DNA of 64,000 nt from Heyndrickxia vini (GTDB lineage: Bacteria > Bacillota > Bacilli > Bacillales > Bacillaceae_C). The stretch's first letter is position 1. Every line of letters starts with the position of its first letter. A program made the translations under genes and the position numbers. The notes under the pieces are model-generated. The model made no database searches, was not told where the DNA came from, and was given only the letters and a program-made list of their open reading frames with translations. The stretch lies in the NCBI RefSeq assembly GCF_016772275.1, contig NZ_CP065425.1:1216001-1280000 (forward strand). The letters run 5' to 3'. Shown in pieces: positions 57,543-64,000 of this stretch.

Positions 57543-58535
57543 CTATTTAGAAATAACCAAAAGCTCATCATCATTTGTAATTTTACGATACAGGGGAGGG
57601 TTAATCATCGTATCTTCCCCTGTTTTCAATCCAATGAGTAATTTTCGGTCGTCTTGTAAAATGGTACTCAAAGCTTGAAAGGAAAGACCTACCCATTCCG
57701 GTTTAATTGAAATATATTTCAAATGATTATCGTTTAAATGATCCATCATAGAAAGTATGGTGTTCGACATCCCGCGGGAGAGGACACTGTTCATCATAAT
57801 GTATGAAGTTTGCATATTAGTCTGAACAACTTCGTTCGCTCCGCCCCGTTTCGCATTCATAAAGTTTTCTGCCGTTAAAATTTCGACAACACAATACACA
57901 TCTACATTTATTCCTTTAACAGCAAGTAATGTTAAAATTGTTCCCATGTCGGCATGTATTTCGGTTTTATGTTGATCAGATGTAATTAATACAAAATCGG
58001 CATAAGCGATATTCGCCTTTTTCAAAACTTCATCAATATACGGTTTTCCTCTTACAAAGTGAACTTGGCGGGTTAAAAATGGATTTTGTTCAAGTGTATC
58101 ATCAATCAAAACAATTGGTTGTGGAAAATTAGTTTGCAATAATTGTTCAATAACACTTTTTGAACGGCCATTCCAGCCGATAATAATAATATGGTTTTTT
58201 CCAGTAAACATCGTTTTCCCTTTTATATAAGAATTTTGTAATCTTACGGTCGTTGCAGCAAGTGATGCGAAATAAGCAGATACTACGCCCGCGCCGATAA
58301 ATACAAGAAGGATACCAAGAAGCCTTCCTTTAACCGTTACCGGGTAAACATCTCCGTATCCAACCGTTGCTGTTGTAATAACAGCCCACCAAATACCGAC
58401 GAAAATAGACGGAAATGATTTCGGTTCAATAAAATGCATGGCTGCCCCAAAAATAATAATGACTGTTATCGCTAATAATAATATCCTTAAAATAACCGGC
58501 CAACGAAGAAATCGATAATAAAATTGCTGAAACAT
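57543..58535 (-). CDS. yugO: Potassium channel YugO with RCK domain
   Basis: 330-aa ion channel subunit: two TM helices around a pore loop with filter TTATVGYGD, then an RCK/TrkA-N domain (IIIIGWNGRSKSVIEQLL) and a C-terminal regulatory part. B. subtilis YugO mediates K+ release in biofilm electrical signalling. ATG 58535 after AAAGGAG; the frame opens at 58556. Confidence 0.93.
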   Translation of the reverse strand: MFQQFYYRFLRWPVILRILLLAITVIIIFGAAMHFIEPKSFPSIFVGIWWAVITTATVGYGDVYPVTVKGRLLGILLVFIGAGVVSAYFASLAATTVRLQNSYIKGKTMFTGKNHIIIIGWNGRSKSVIEQLLQTNFPQPIVLIDDTLEQNPFLTRQVHFVRGKPYIDEVLKKANIAYADFVLITSDQHKTEIHADMGTILTLLAVKGINVDVYCVVEILTAENFMNAKRGGANEVVQTNMQTSYIMMNSVLSRGMSNTILSMMDHLNDNHLKYISIKPEWVGLSFQALSTILQDDRKLLIGLKTGEDTMINPPLYRKITNDDELLVISK

Positions 58536-58610
58536 TTTATCAGCTCCTTTAAACACCCACCATTATCTCCTAATGCATACAAAACTATAACTTATAAGGA
58601 TAAAATTCTC

Positions 58611-58639
58611 TTGTAAGGTTTTATTAAATTGAATATAAT
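58611..58639 (+). promoter_or_regulatory. Sigma-A promoter of tRNA-Ala
   Basis: TTGTAA (58611-58616), a 17-nt spacer and perfect TATAAT (58634-58639). The tRNA begins 13 nt after the -10. Confidence 0.85.
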
Positions 58640-58652
58640 AAAAAATAGAGAA

Positions 58653-58725
58653 GGGGCATTAGCTCAGCTGGGAGAGCGCTACGCTGGCAGCGTCGAGGTC
58701 AGGGGTTCGAGCCCCCTATGCTCCA
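58653..58725 (+). tRNA. tRNA-Ala (anticodon GGC)
   Basis: Cloverleaf: acceptor GGGGCAT/ATGCTCC (one G-U), D arm GCTC...GAGC, anticodon loop CTGGCAG (GGC, reads GCC/GCU) and T arm AGGGGTTCGAGCCCCCT. Discriminator A at 58725; the CCA end is not encoded. The anticodon stem CTACG/CGTCG has a U28-C42 mismatch. A promoter and terminator make it a single-gene unit. Confidence 0.93.
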
Positions 58726-58730
58726 TTTGA

Positions 58731-58760
58731 AAAACACTAACCGACTATGGGTAGTGTTTT
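58731..58760 (+). terminator. Terminator of tRNA-Ala
   Basis: AAAACACTA/TAGTGTTTT, 9-bp stem, 12-nt loop, then TTTG. Confidence 0.8.
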
Positions 58761-58793
58761 TTTGTTTTCGGAGGTGAATGTTAACCTAAAGTT

Positions 58794-58969
58794 GGACAGA
58801 GGTTCCGTTATCTGTGACAAAAGAGGTAGTACTAGAGGTTTGCCGGACACTCGTTCCGTTATTACGGCAAATAGTCATGTTTTTTTATGATTTTCGTCGA
58901 ATAACGGATTATGTGTCCTCTAACAATACGAAAATAAGGCATTTCATAGAAATAACGGACCCTATGTCC
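58794..58969. repeat. A-A-A'-A' palindromic element, copy 2
   Basis: GGACAGAGGTTCCGTTAT (58794) and GGACACTCGTTCCGTTAT (58845), then ATAACGGATTATGTGTCC (58901) and ATAACGGACCCTATGTCC (58952). Both pairs are exactly 51 bp apart. It lies at the 3' side of the nuclease-like gene. Confidence 0.9.
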
Positions 58970-58995
58970 TTTAAAATACAATTGAGGTTGGAAAA

Positions 58996-59670
58996 TCAAT
59001 ATTGTGGTAATTTCTGAGGGGAGAAAACGAGTTTATAACTTCGTGCACGTTGTTTACCGCCTGCAATAGCAAGTATTTGTAAATCAACTAGTTTATACAA
59101 AATCCGTCTAGTATGTCGATCACTTATTCTAAGATGATTTGCAAACTCAATGGGAGTGACCGGTCGCAACATGCGACGTGCAAAACGCACAGCCTCTGCC
59201 TCAAGCCAAGATAATTGGGATGGTACATCTGTTGAGATGAATTTCCCAATGAAAGATAAAATAAGTTGCTGACATCTTTTTGGTTCATCCCTTATGGATA
59301 AATAAGCAATAGGTAGGAATGTCCATCCATCGAGTGCCAATAATGAATGCCTCCAACATAAATCCTTAAATCTTCTTACATCAAGATCTCTGGCGTGAGG
59401 ACCATATCCTTGAATTTCGATACCTCCTTTAGCTTCCCCAGGCATGTAGGCAAGATCGAGATAGCGATACCCGTTATTGAAATCTCGTACCTCCCATTCA
59501 GGATACAAGTGATCAAAATTTCCTACAGCAGGGAACCATACCGAGCGAAGAAATTCGATGGTCCCATGACCCAACCCTTTTTGAAGAATTTCGCGTCTTC
59601 TATGGTTTTTCTCATTTGAAATATTATCTTGGTGCCATTTTGTAAACTTATCTTCAAACTGTGACAACAA
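58996..59670 (-). CDS. PD-(D/E)XK nuclease-like protein with C-terminal winged-helix domain
   Basis: 224-aa soluble protein. Residues about 35-130 resemble the Vsr/DUF559-type nuclease fold: E39, YLDLAY (D72), GGIEIQGYGPHARD (E85-x-Q87, H92), then RRFKDLCWRHSLLALDGW. Residues about 165-215 form a winged HTH (TPIEFANHLRISDRHTRRIL, YKLVDLQILAI). I recall Bacillus homologues annotated only as regulators; nuclease activity is inference from the motif order. TTG start after AAGGGGGTG. The gene is bracketed by two copies of the 51-bp-period repeat. Confidence 0.7.
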   Translation of the reverse strand: MLSQFEDKFTKWHQDNISNEKNHRRREILQKGLGHGTIEFLRSVWFPAVGNFDHLYPEWEVRDFNNGYRYLDLAYMPGEAKGGIEIQGYGPHARDLDVRRFKDLCWRHSLLALDGWTFLPIAYLSIRDEPKRCQQLILSFIGKFISTDVPSQLSWLEAEAVRFARRMLRPVTPIEFANHLRISDRHTRRILYKLVDLQILAIAGGKQRARSYKLVFSPQKLPQY

Positions 59671-59849
59671 TACACCCCCTTATCCTTATTTTAGTTAGCC
59701 ATATAAAAATGCCACTTCTTTACAAATACTTAATGCCTAAGCATATTGTAATAGTATCGAAGCGGCACATTAAATGACTGACTATTTCATTTTATTTTAG
59801 CTTGAAACGAATGAATCTGCAATTTTTTGCAGGTGAGTAATTCTCCAAT
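59671..59849. other. Upstream region of the nuclease-like gene
   Basis: No ORF. Contains an imperfect long dyad (TGCCACTTC at 59711-59719 against GAAGCGGCA at 59758-59766, with TTACAAATACTTA/TAAGCATATTGTAA inside). It may be an operator or hairpin for the minus-strand gene. Confidence 0.45.
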
Positions 59850-60024
59850 TGGACAGAGGTTCCGTTATCTGTGACAAAAGGGGTAATATTAGAGATTGAT
59901 CGGACTCCCGTTCCGTTAAAGTCAAAAATAACGGTTGTTTTAAATGATTTTCATAAAATAACGGATTGTGTGTCCTCTAAAGGTATGAAATAAAGATTTA
60001 ATTAGAAATAGCGGAACCAGTGTC
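59850..60024. repeat. A-A-A'-A' palindromic element, copy 3
   Basis: GGACAGAGGTTCCGTTAT (59850, identical to copy 2 over 18 bp), GGACTCCCGTTCCGTTAA (59901), ATAACGGATTGTGTGTCC (59957) and ATAGCGGAACCAGTGTCC (60007). The spacings are 51, 56 and 50 bp. It lies on the 5' side of the nuclease-like gene. Confidence 0.9.
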
Positions 60025-60119
60025 CGTTTAAATTCATTTTTCTAATAAATTTAATTAGCAAACCGAAATGTTTTTTTGTACAATGAGTGATGAGATTAAA
60101 AATGAAGGGGGAATATAAA

Positions 60120-61328
60120 CTGAATTCGAATACAGACGGCCTTCAATTAATGAAAAGTACTGAAAAAATATGGACAAGGGACTTTATATTAATTTGTTTA
60201 GCCAATTTTTTTATTTTTTTAGGTTTCCAAATGACATTACCGACAATCCCATTGTTTGTTGAACATTTAGGTGGAAATGATCAACTCATTGGTTTTGTAG
60301 TGGGTATCTTTACTTTTTCAGCATTGCTTCTTCGACCATTTGCTGGCCATGCGCTTGAATCAAAAGGCAGACGTTTTGTCTACTTATTTGGTTTGATAAT
60401 ATTTGTACTGTCAGTCGGCTCATTTGGATTTGCCATGAGCATTATGTTTTTATTTGCTCTACGAATTATTCAAGGGGTTGGATGGGGGTTTTCAACGACA
60501 GCATCCGGAACAATAGCTACAGATCTCATTCCACCTACAAGACGTGGAGAAGGTATGGGATATTATGGTTTATCAGGAAACTTAGCATTGGCTTTTGGAC
60601 CATCACTCGGTCTTGCGTTAGCAGGAGTTCTTACATTTAAGCAATTGTTTTTTATTTGTGCAGGATTAGGAATTGCAGCATTATTATTATCTTCTAAAAT
60701 TCGATACAAAAAGGTAGAGAAGTCTGAGTCGGCTCCGGTAACAGTTAAATGGGATTTTTATGAAAAAACGGCTCTTTCTCCATCCTTACTATTATTCTTT
60801 ATCACCGTTACTTTTGGAGGAATTGCTTCATTCTTACCGTTGTATACGGCGCAAAAGGGAATTGCGGGAATTCAATGGTATTTCCTTATTTATGCGTTAG
60901 CATTGATGTTGACCAGAACTTTTGCGGGTAAATTATATGATAAAAGGGGACATCAAGCAGTATTTATTCCAGGTGCCTTGTTAATTATTCTAGCGATGAT
61001 TTTATTAGCATGGCTACCAAATAGCTCCATTCTGTTTGTTGCAGCATTTCTTTATGGATTCGGTTTTGGATCGGTTCAACCAGCTTTGCAAGCATGGTCC
61101 ATTGAGAAAGCACCAAAGAATAGGAAGGGAATGGCGAACGCTACTTTCTTTTCATTTTTTGACCTTGGGGTTGGTGTTGGAGCAATGGCCTTTGGACAAA
61201 TTGGGCATTTATTTGGATACGGAAGTATTTACAAAACAGCTGCTATTTCAGTAGTCATTTCAATCATTTTATATTCAGTCATACTGCGAAAAGAGAAAAG
61301 TTCAAGTAATAGCAGGGTAAATGCATAA
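60120..61328 (+). CDS. MFS transporter
   Basis: About 400-aa, 12-TM major facilitator with the loop motif AGHALESKGRRFVYLFGL and TM4-5 region RIIQGVGWGFSTTASGTIA, probably a drug or metabolite exporter. The start is unclear. AAGGGGG (60105-60111) is ideally spaced for a CTG at 60120. The ATG at 60087 lies before it, and the next ATG, 60150, lacks a ribosome-binding site. Substrate unknown. Confidence 0.85.
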   Translation: MNSNTDGLQLMKSTEKIWTRDFILICLANFFIFLGFQMTLPTIPLFVEHLGGNDQLIGFVVGIFTFSALLLRPFAGHALESKGRRFVYLFGLIIFVLSVGSFGFAMSIMFLFALRIIQGVGWGFSTTASGTIATDLIPPTRRGEGMGYYGLSGNLALAFGPSLGLALAGVLTFKQLFFICAGLGIAALLLSSKIRYKKVEKSESAPVTVKWDFYEKTALSPSLLLFFITVTFGGIASFLPLYTAQKGIAGIQWYFLIYALALMLTRTFAGKLYDKRGHQAVFIPGALLIILAMILLAWLPNSSILFVAAFLYGFGFGSVQPALQAWSIEKAPKNRKGMANATFFSFFDLGVGVGAMAFGQIGHLFGYGSIYKTAAISVVISIILYSVILRKEKSSSNSRVNA

Positions 61329-61333
61329 AAGGT

Positions 61334-61363
61334 AAAAGGGACTGATACTGTTCAGTCCTTTTT
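61334..61363. terminator. Bidirectional terminator MFS/mgtC
   Basis: AAAAGGGACTGA/TCAGTCCTTTTT with one G-T pair and a 6-nt loop, between convergent genes. Confidence 0.78.
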
Positions 61364-61368
61364 CTATA

Positions 61369-62058
61369 TTAACTTTCGATTTCTGTTCCTTTTACTTCAT
61401 TCAAACTCGAAACGATGTGAAAAATTTCAGTAGTTGGTCTTCTGTGACTTGTGACTGCTTTTAATACGATTAAATGTCCATCTTGTTGAAGGTCTTTAAT
61501 GCGAATGCCCTCAATGGTTATTTTGTTTTCCTCAATTTGAGTGATTACTTTATCTATACTTAGTTTATCCTTTACTATAATTCGTAATAGGATATCTTTT
61601 TTTCTAAGTTGTTGAGGACCGATTTTCGATAAGATAGATGGGATAATTTCAACACTAATCATTAATAAAATAACACCTGCTGCTGCTTCAAAGTAAAAGC
61701 CTGCTCCTACTGCAATTCCAATACCTCCTGCGCCCCATATCATTGCTGCAGTAGTCAAACCTGTAATATTATCATTTCCTTTTTTTAAAATCACCCCAGC
61801 TCCTAGAAAACCAATACCTGAAACAATTTGTGCTGCTAGTCTTAATGGATCCATTTGAATTGGAACTCCATTTGAAGCTGGAAATAGATATGCTGATTGA
61901 ATGGATACGATTGTTAATAGGCAGCTAATTATTGAGATTACTAAACTCGTTTTCAATCCTAACGGTTTTCGTTTTAGCTCTCTTTCTAGTCCGATAATTA
62001 AACCAAGTACTGCTGATATCCCAAGTTTAAATAATATATTTACGTCTAATAACTCCAT
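61369..62058 (-). CDS. MgtC/SapB family membrane protein
   Basis: 229-aa protein with four or five TM segments in the MgtC domain (LGLIIGLERELKRKPLGLKT, IVSGIGFLGAGVILKK, GLTTAAMIWGAGGIGIAVG) and a C-terminal ACT-like cytosolic part from about residue 155. ATG 62058 after AAAGGGG; the frame opens at 62154. The family is linked to Mg or acid stress, but not to a proven transport activity. Confidence 0.9.
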   Translation of the reverse strand: MELLDVNILFKLGISAVLGLIIGLERELKRKPLGLKTSLVISIISCLLTIVSIQSAYLFPASNGVPIQMDPLRLAAQIVSGIGFLGAGVILKKGNDNITGLTTAAMIWGAGGIGIAVGAGFYFEAAAGVILLMISVEIIPSILSKIGPQQLRKKDILLRIIVKDKLSIDKVITQIEENKITIEGIRIKDLQQDGHLIVLKAVTSHRRPTTEIFHIVSSLNEVKGTEIES

Positions 62059-62173
62059 CGTTATCCCCTTTCGATGCGTAACCGTATAAACAATGATAGA
62101 AAATAGGGTGAAAAGATTATAGAATAGGTGTATATATTTTATCATAATTTTCATACGGAATAAGGAGAGTTAT

Positions 62174-63085
62174 ATGAATAATCCAAAAGTAAATCCCTAT
62201 TTTGCACTTATTATAGGTGTACTAACTGTCTCTACATCAGCTATACTTGTGAAACTTTGTACTTCAGGTGCAGGAGCGATTGCGTTCTATCGGCTTTTTT
62301 TCTCTGTTATTATTATGTTGCCGTTTTTTTTATCTAAGAACGTTAAGGAATTAATAAAAATATCGAAAAAGGATTGGGTTTTCTCTGGTATATCTGGTGC
62401 TTGTTTAGCGTTTCATTTTATCCTCTGGTTTGAATCTTTAAACTATACATCAGTAGCAAGTTCCACTGTTTTAGTTACACTACAACCTTTATTTGCATTT
62501 GCTGGGACTTTTATTTTTTTTTAAGAGTCCTTTACGTTAAAAGCAATATTCTGCGGTGTTTTTGCGATTATAGGTAGTATTGTTATTAGTTGGGGAGATT
62601 TCACGATTAGCGGAATGGCATTGTTTGGAGATTTATTAGCTTTTTTAGCATGCATGTTAGTTACTGCCTATTTATTATTTGGTCAAAATGTCAGAAAACG
62701 CATGTCTCTAATGTCGTATACATTTATTGTCTATACTATCAGTTCGCTGATTCTATTAATCTATGTTTTAGTAAGAGGCGAATCGCTTATTCCTACTGAT
62801 AATATGGATTGGATTTACTTTTTACTTTTAGCTATTCTCCCAACACTATTAGGACACACACTTTTCAACTGGACAATTAAATGGTTAAGCACTTCTATTA
62901 TTTCAATGGCAATATTATTTGAACCTATTGGTGCTTCAATTTTAGCTTATTTTATTTTAGAGGAAAATATTATCTGGACACAAGTTATCGGCGGATTGAT
63001 CATCCTTCTTAGCATAACCCTTTTCATTATTGATGAAAAAAAAGCTAAGGCAAAATCGTTTGATACAAAAACAATTCAAGTCTAA
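62174..63085 (+). pseudogene. EamA/DMT transporter interrupted by an in-frame stop
   Basis: Ten-TM drug/metabolite transporter (EamA). The frame is intact except for a TAA at 62522-62524 after AFAGTFIFF; the same frame goes on as ESFTLKAIFCGVFAIIG to 63085. At about 303 aa in total this is a normal family length, so one base change (for example AAA or GAA to TAA) separates it from a working gene. AAGGAGAG precedes the ATG. Either a recent nonsense mutation or a sequence error. Confidence 0.88.
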
Positions 63086-63099
63086 TAAAAAGTTTCTTT

Positions 63100-63147
63100 C
63101 GGCTTAACCTATCCTTTAATCTTTAAATAAACAGATAGGTTAAGCCT
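63100..63147 (-). terminator. Long inverted repeat, probable terminator of the small minus-strand ORF
   Basis: GGCTTAACCTATC/GATAGGTTAAGCC, 13-bp perfect arms with a roughly 22-nt loop that contains the ORF stop codon. The minus-strand tail is GAAAGAAACTTTTT. Confidence 0.55.
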
Positions 63148-63287
63148 GAAAAAACAAATGCCATGATTAAGGTAAATAATATAGTGATAAAATGTTGGAA
63201 TTTATTATTACCTATTTTTTTTTCGAAAAAGTATGTGCAGGTAAATAAATAAAATGTCATCGAAAGTGAAACTAGTAATGCGAAAAT
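63123..63287 (-). CDS. Possible small two-TM membrane protein
   Basis: 54-aa hydrophobic frame (FALLVSLSMTFYLFTCTYFF; then EKKIGNNKFQH; then FITILFTLIMAFVFSGLTYL). An AAGGTGAG Shine-Dalgarno lies 10 nt before an ATT codon at 63287. The first ATG (63260) would give 45 aa without a ribosome-binding site. Its stop falls in the loop of a 13-bp stem, as for a terminator. Not recognised; the start is uncertain. Confidence 0.4.
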   Translation of the reverse strand: MFALLVSLSMTFYLFTCTYFFEKKIGNNKFQHFITILFTLIMAFVFSGLTYLFI

Positions 63288-63393
63288 ATTTATCTAACTC
63301 ACCTTCCCAAATAATATTAAATTTGATAATATATATTTAACTATTGTCCATAGTATGATTAATAGGATTTAAAAATTTTTTCAAAAAAAAGCA

Positions 63394-63422
63394 TTGCAAC
63401 ATGATAATATCCGTGTTATATT
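63394..63422 (+). promoter_or_regulatory. rrn promoter P1
   Basis: TTGCAA (63394-63399), a 17-nt spacer and TATATT (63417-63422). Confidence 0.75.
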
Positions 63423-63480
63423 ATTAAACGTCCGATACGGAAGTGTTTATAAAAACTTCAAAAAACATTTAAAAAAAGTG

Positions 63481-63509
63481 TTGACTGAGAATCGGAAAGA
63501 TGTTAATAT
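63481..63509 (+). promoter_or_regulatory. rrn promoter P2
   Basis: TTGACT (63481-63486), a 17-nt spacer and TAATAT (63504-63509), about 92 nt before the mature 16S end. The leader contains the typical CTTTGAAAACTGAACAAAAC. Confidence 0.85.
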
Positions 63510-63601
63510 TTAAAAGTCGCTTTAAGAGCGAAAATTGATCTTTGAAAACTGAACAAAACGAAACGTCAATAAATTAACTTTTTAGAGCTAAATCAAACAT
63601 C

Positions 63602-64000
<399 letters not shown>

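Overview
This is a low-GC, spore-forming Bacillaceae chromosome. The evidence is spore genes (CotF-like coat proteins, a YuzL-like protein, yunB, lytH, yutC, yutH), strong AAGGAGG Shine-Dalgarno sites with frequent TTG/GTG starts, an S-box riboswitch, a FadR-type operator, and a 16S 5' end of Bacillus type. The V1/V2 sequence recalls the Bacillus sporothermodurans/oleronius (Heyndrickxia) group, but that is a guess from memory. Most of the window is the conserved backbone that Bacillus subtilis carries as its yus-yur-yun-yut-yum-yui-yug region. The gene symbols used here come from that synteny together with sequence features.

Layout. 1-2.9 kb: end of a ferric-siderophore ABC importer (permease, ATPase), a FhuF-like reductase and a yusU-like gene. 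2.9-7.0 kb: glycolate oxidase glcF/glcD with a CdaR-type regulator (ysfB-ysfC-ysfD arrangement). 7.1-8.1 kb: a 52-bp tandem repeat and three small spore genes. 8.2-13.8 kb: fadN-fadA-fadE beta-oxidation operon behind a palindromic FadR site. 13.9-15.2 kb: a frameshifted glycosyltransferase. 15.3-17.1 kb: yusI, gcvH, yusE, yusD. 17.1-19.9 kb: SAM-riboswitch-controlled metNPQ. 20.6-25.9 kb: sufCDSUB iron-sulfur assembly operon. 26-45 kb: yunF-yunD-yunC-yunB-lytH, yutC to yutH, yutI (Nfu), yuzD, yuzB, yutM (A-type carrier), yumC (ferredoxin/NADP reductase), yumB (NDH-2), yuiA/B/C, pepA. 45-51 kb: an MFS exporter, kapB, a cyclophilin, a sodC-like gene, yugF, a small XRE regulator and yugI. 51-55 kb: arginine/ornithine catabolism (rocR, rocD, rocG). 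55-58.7 kb: yuzA, pgi, yugN, yugO and tRNA-Ala(GGC). 58.8-60 kb: a nuclease-like/wHTH gene bracketed by two copies of an unusual repeat. 60-63.1 kb: an MFS transporter, MgtC/SapB and a nonsense-interrupted EamA transporter. 63.4-64 kb: tandem rRNA promoters and the start of a 16S gene that runs off the window.

The most unusual items are these. (1) A roughly 180-bp element built as A-A-A'-A', with a 20-bp motif and 51-bp spacing in both arms. It occurs three times, and two copies flank a PD-(D/E)XK-like + winged-helix gene. (2) A RocR homologue has lost the Walker A lysine and the whole GAFTGA loop, although two RocR-type dyads are kept upstream of rocD, where no -12/-24 promoter is visible. 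(3) The 16S segment has four departures from near-universal sequence within 70 bases, including two lost G residues. This suggests consensus errors or a degenerate rRNA copy, and it bears on how to read the two broken genes. (4) Four copies of a GC-rich imperfect palindrome and one copy of a second Bacillus-type interspersed repeat lie in intergenic regions. No CRISPR array, transposase or prophage gene was seen.
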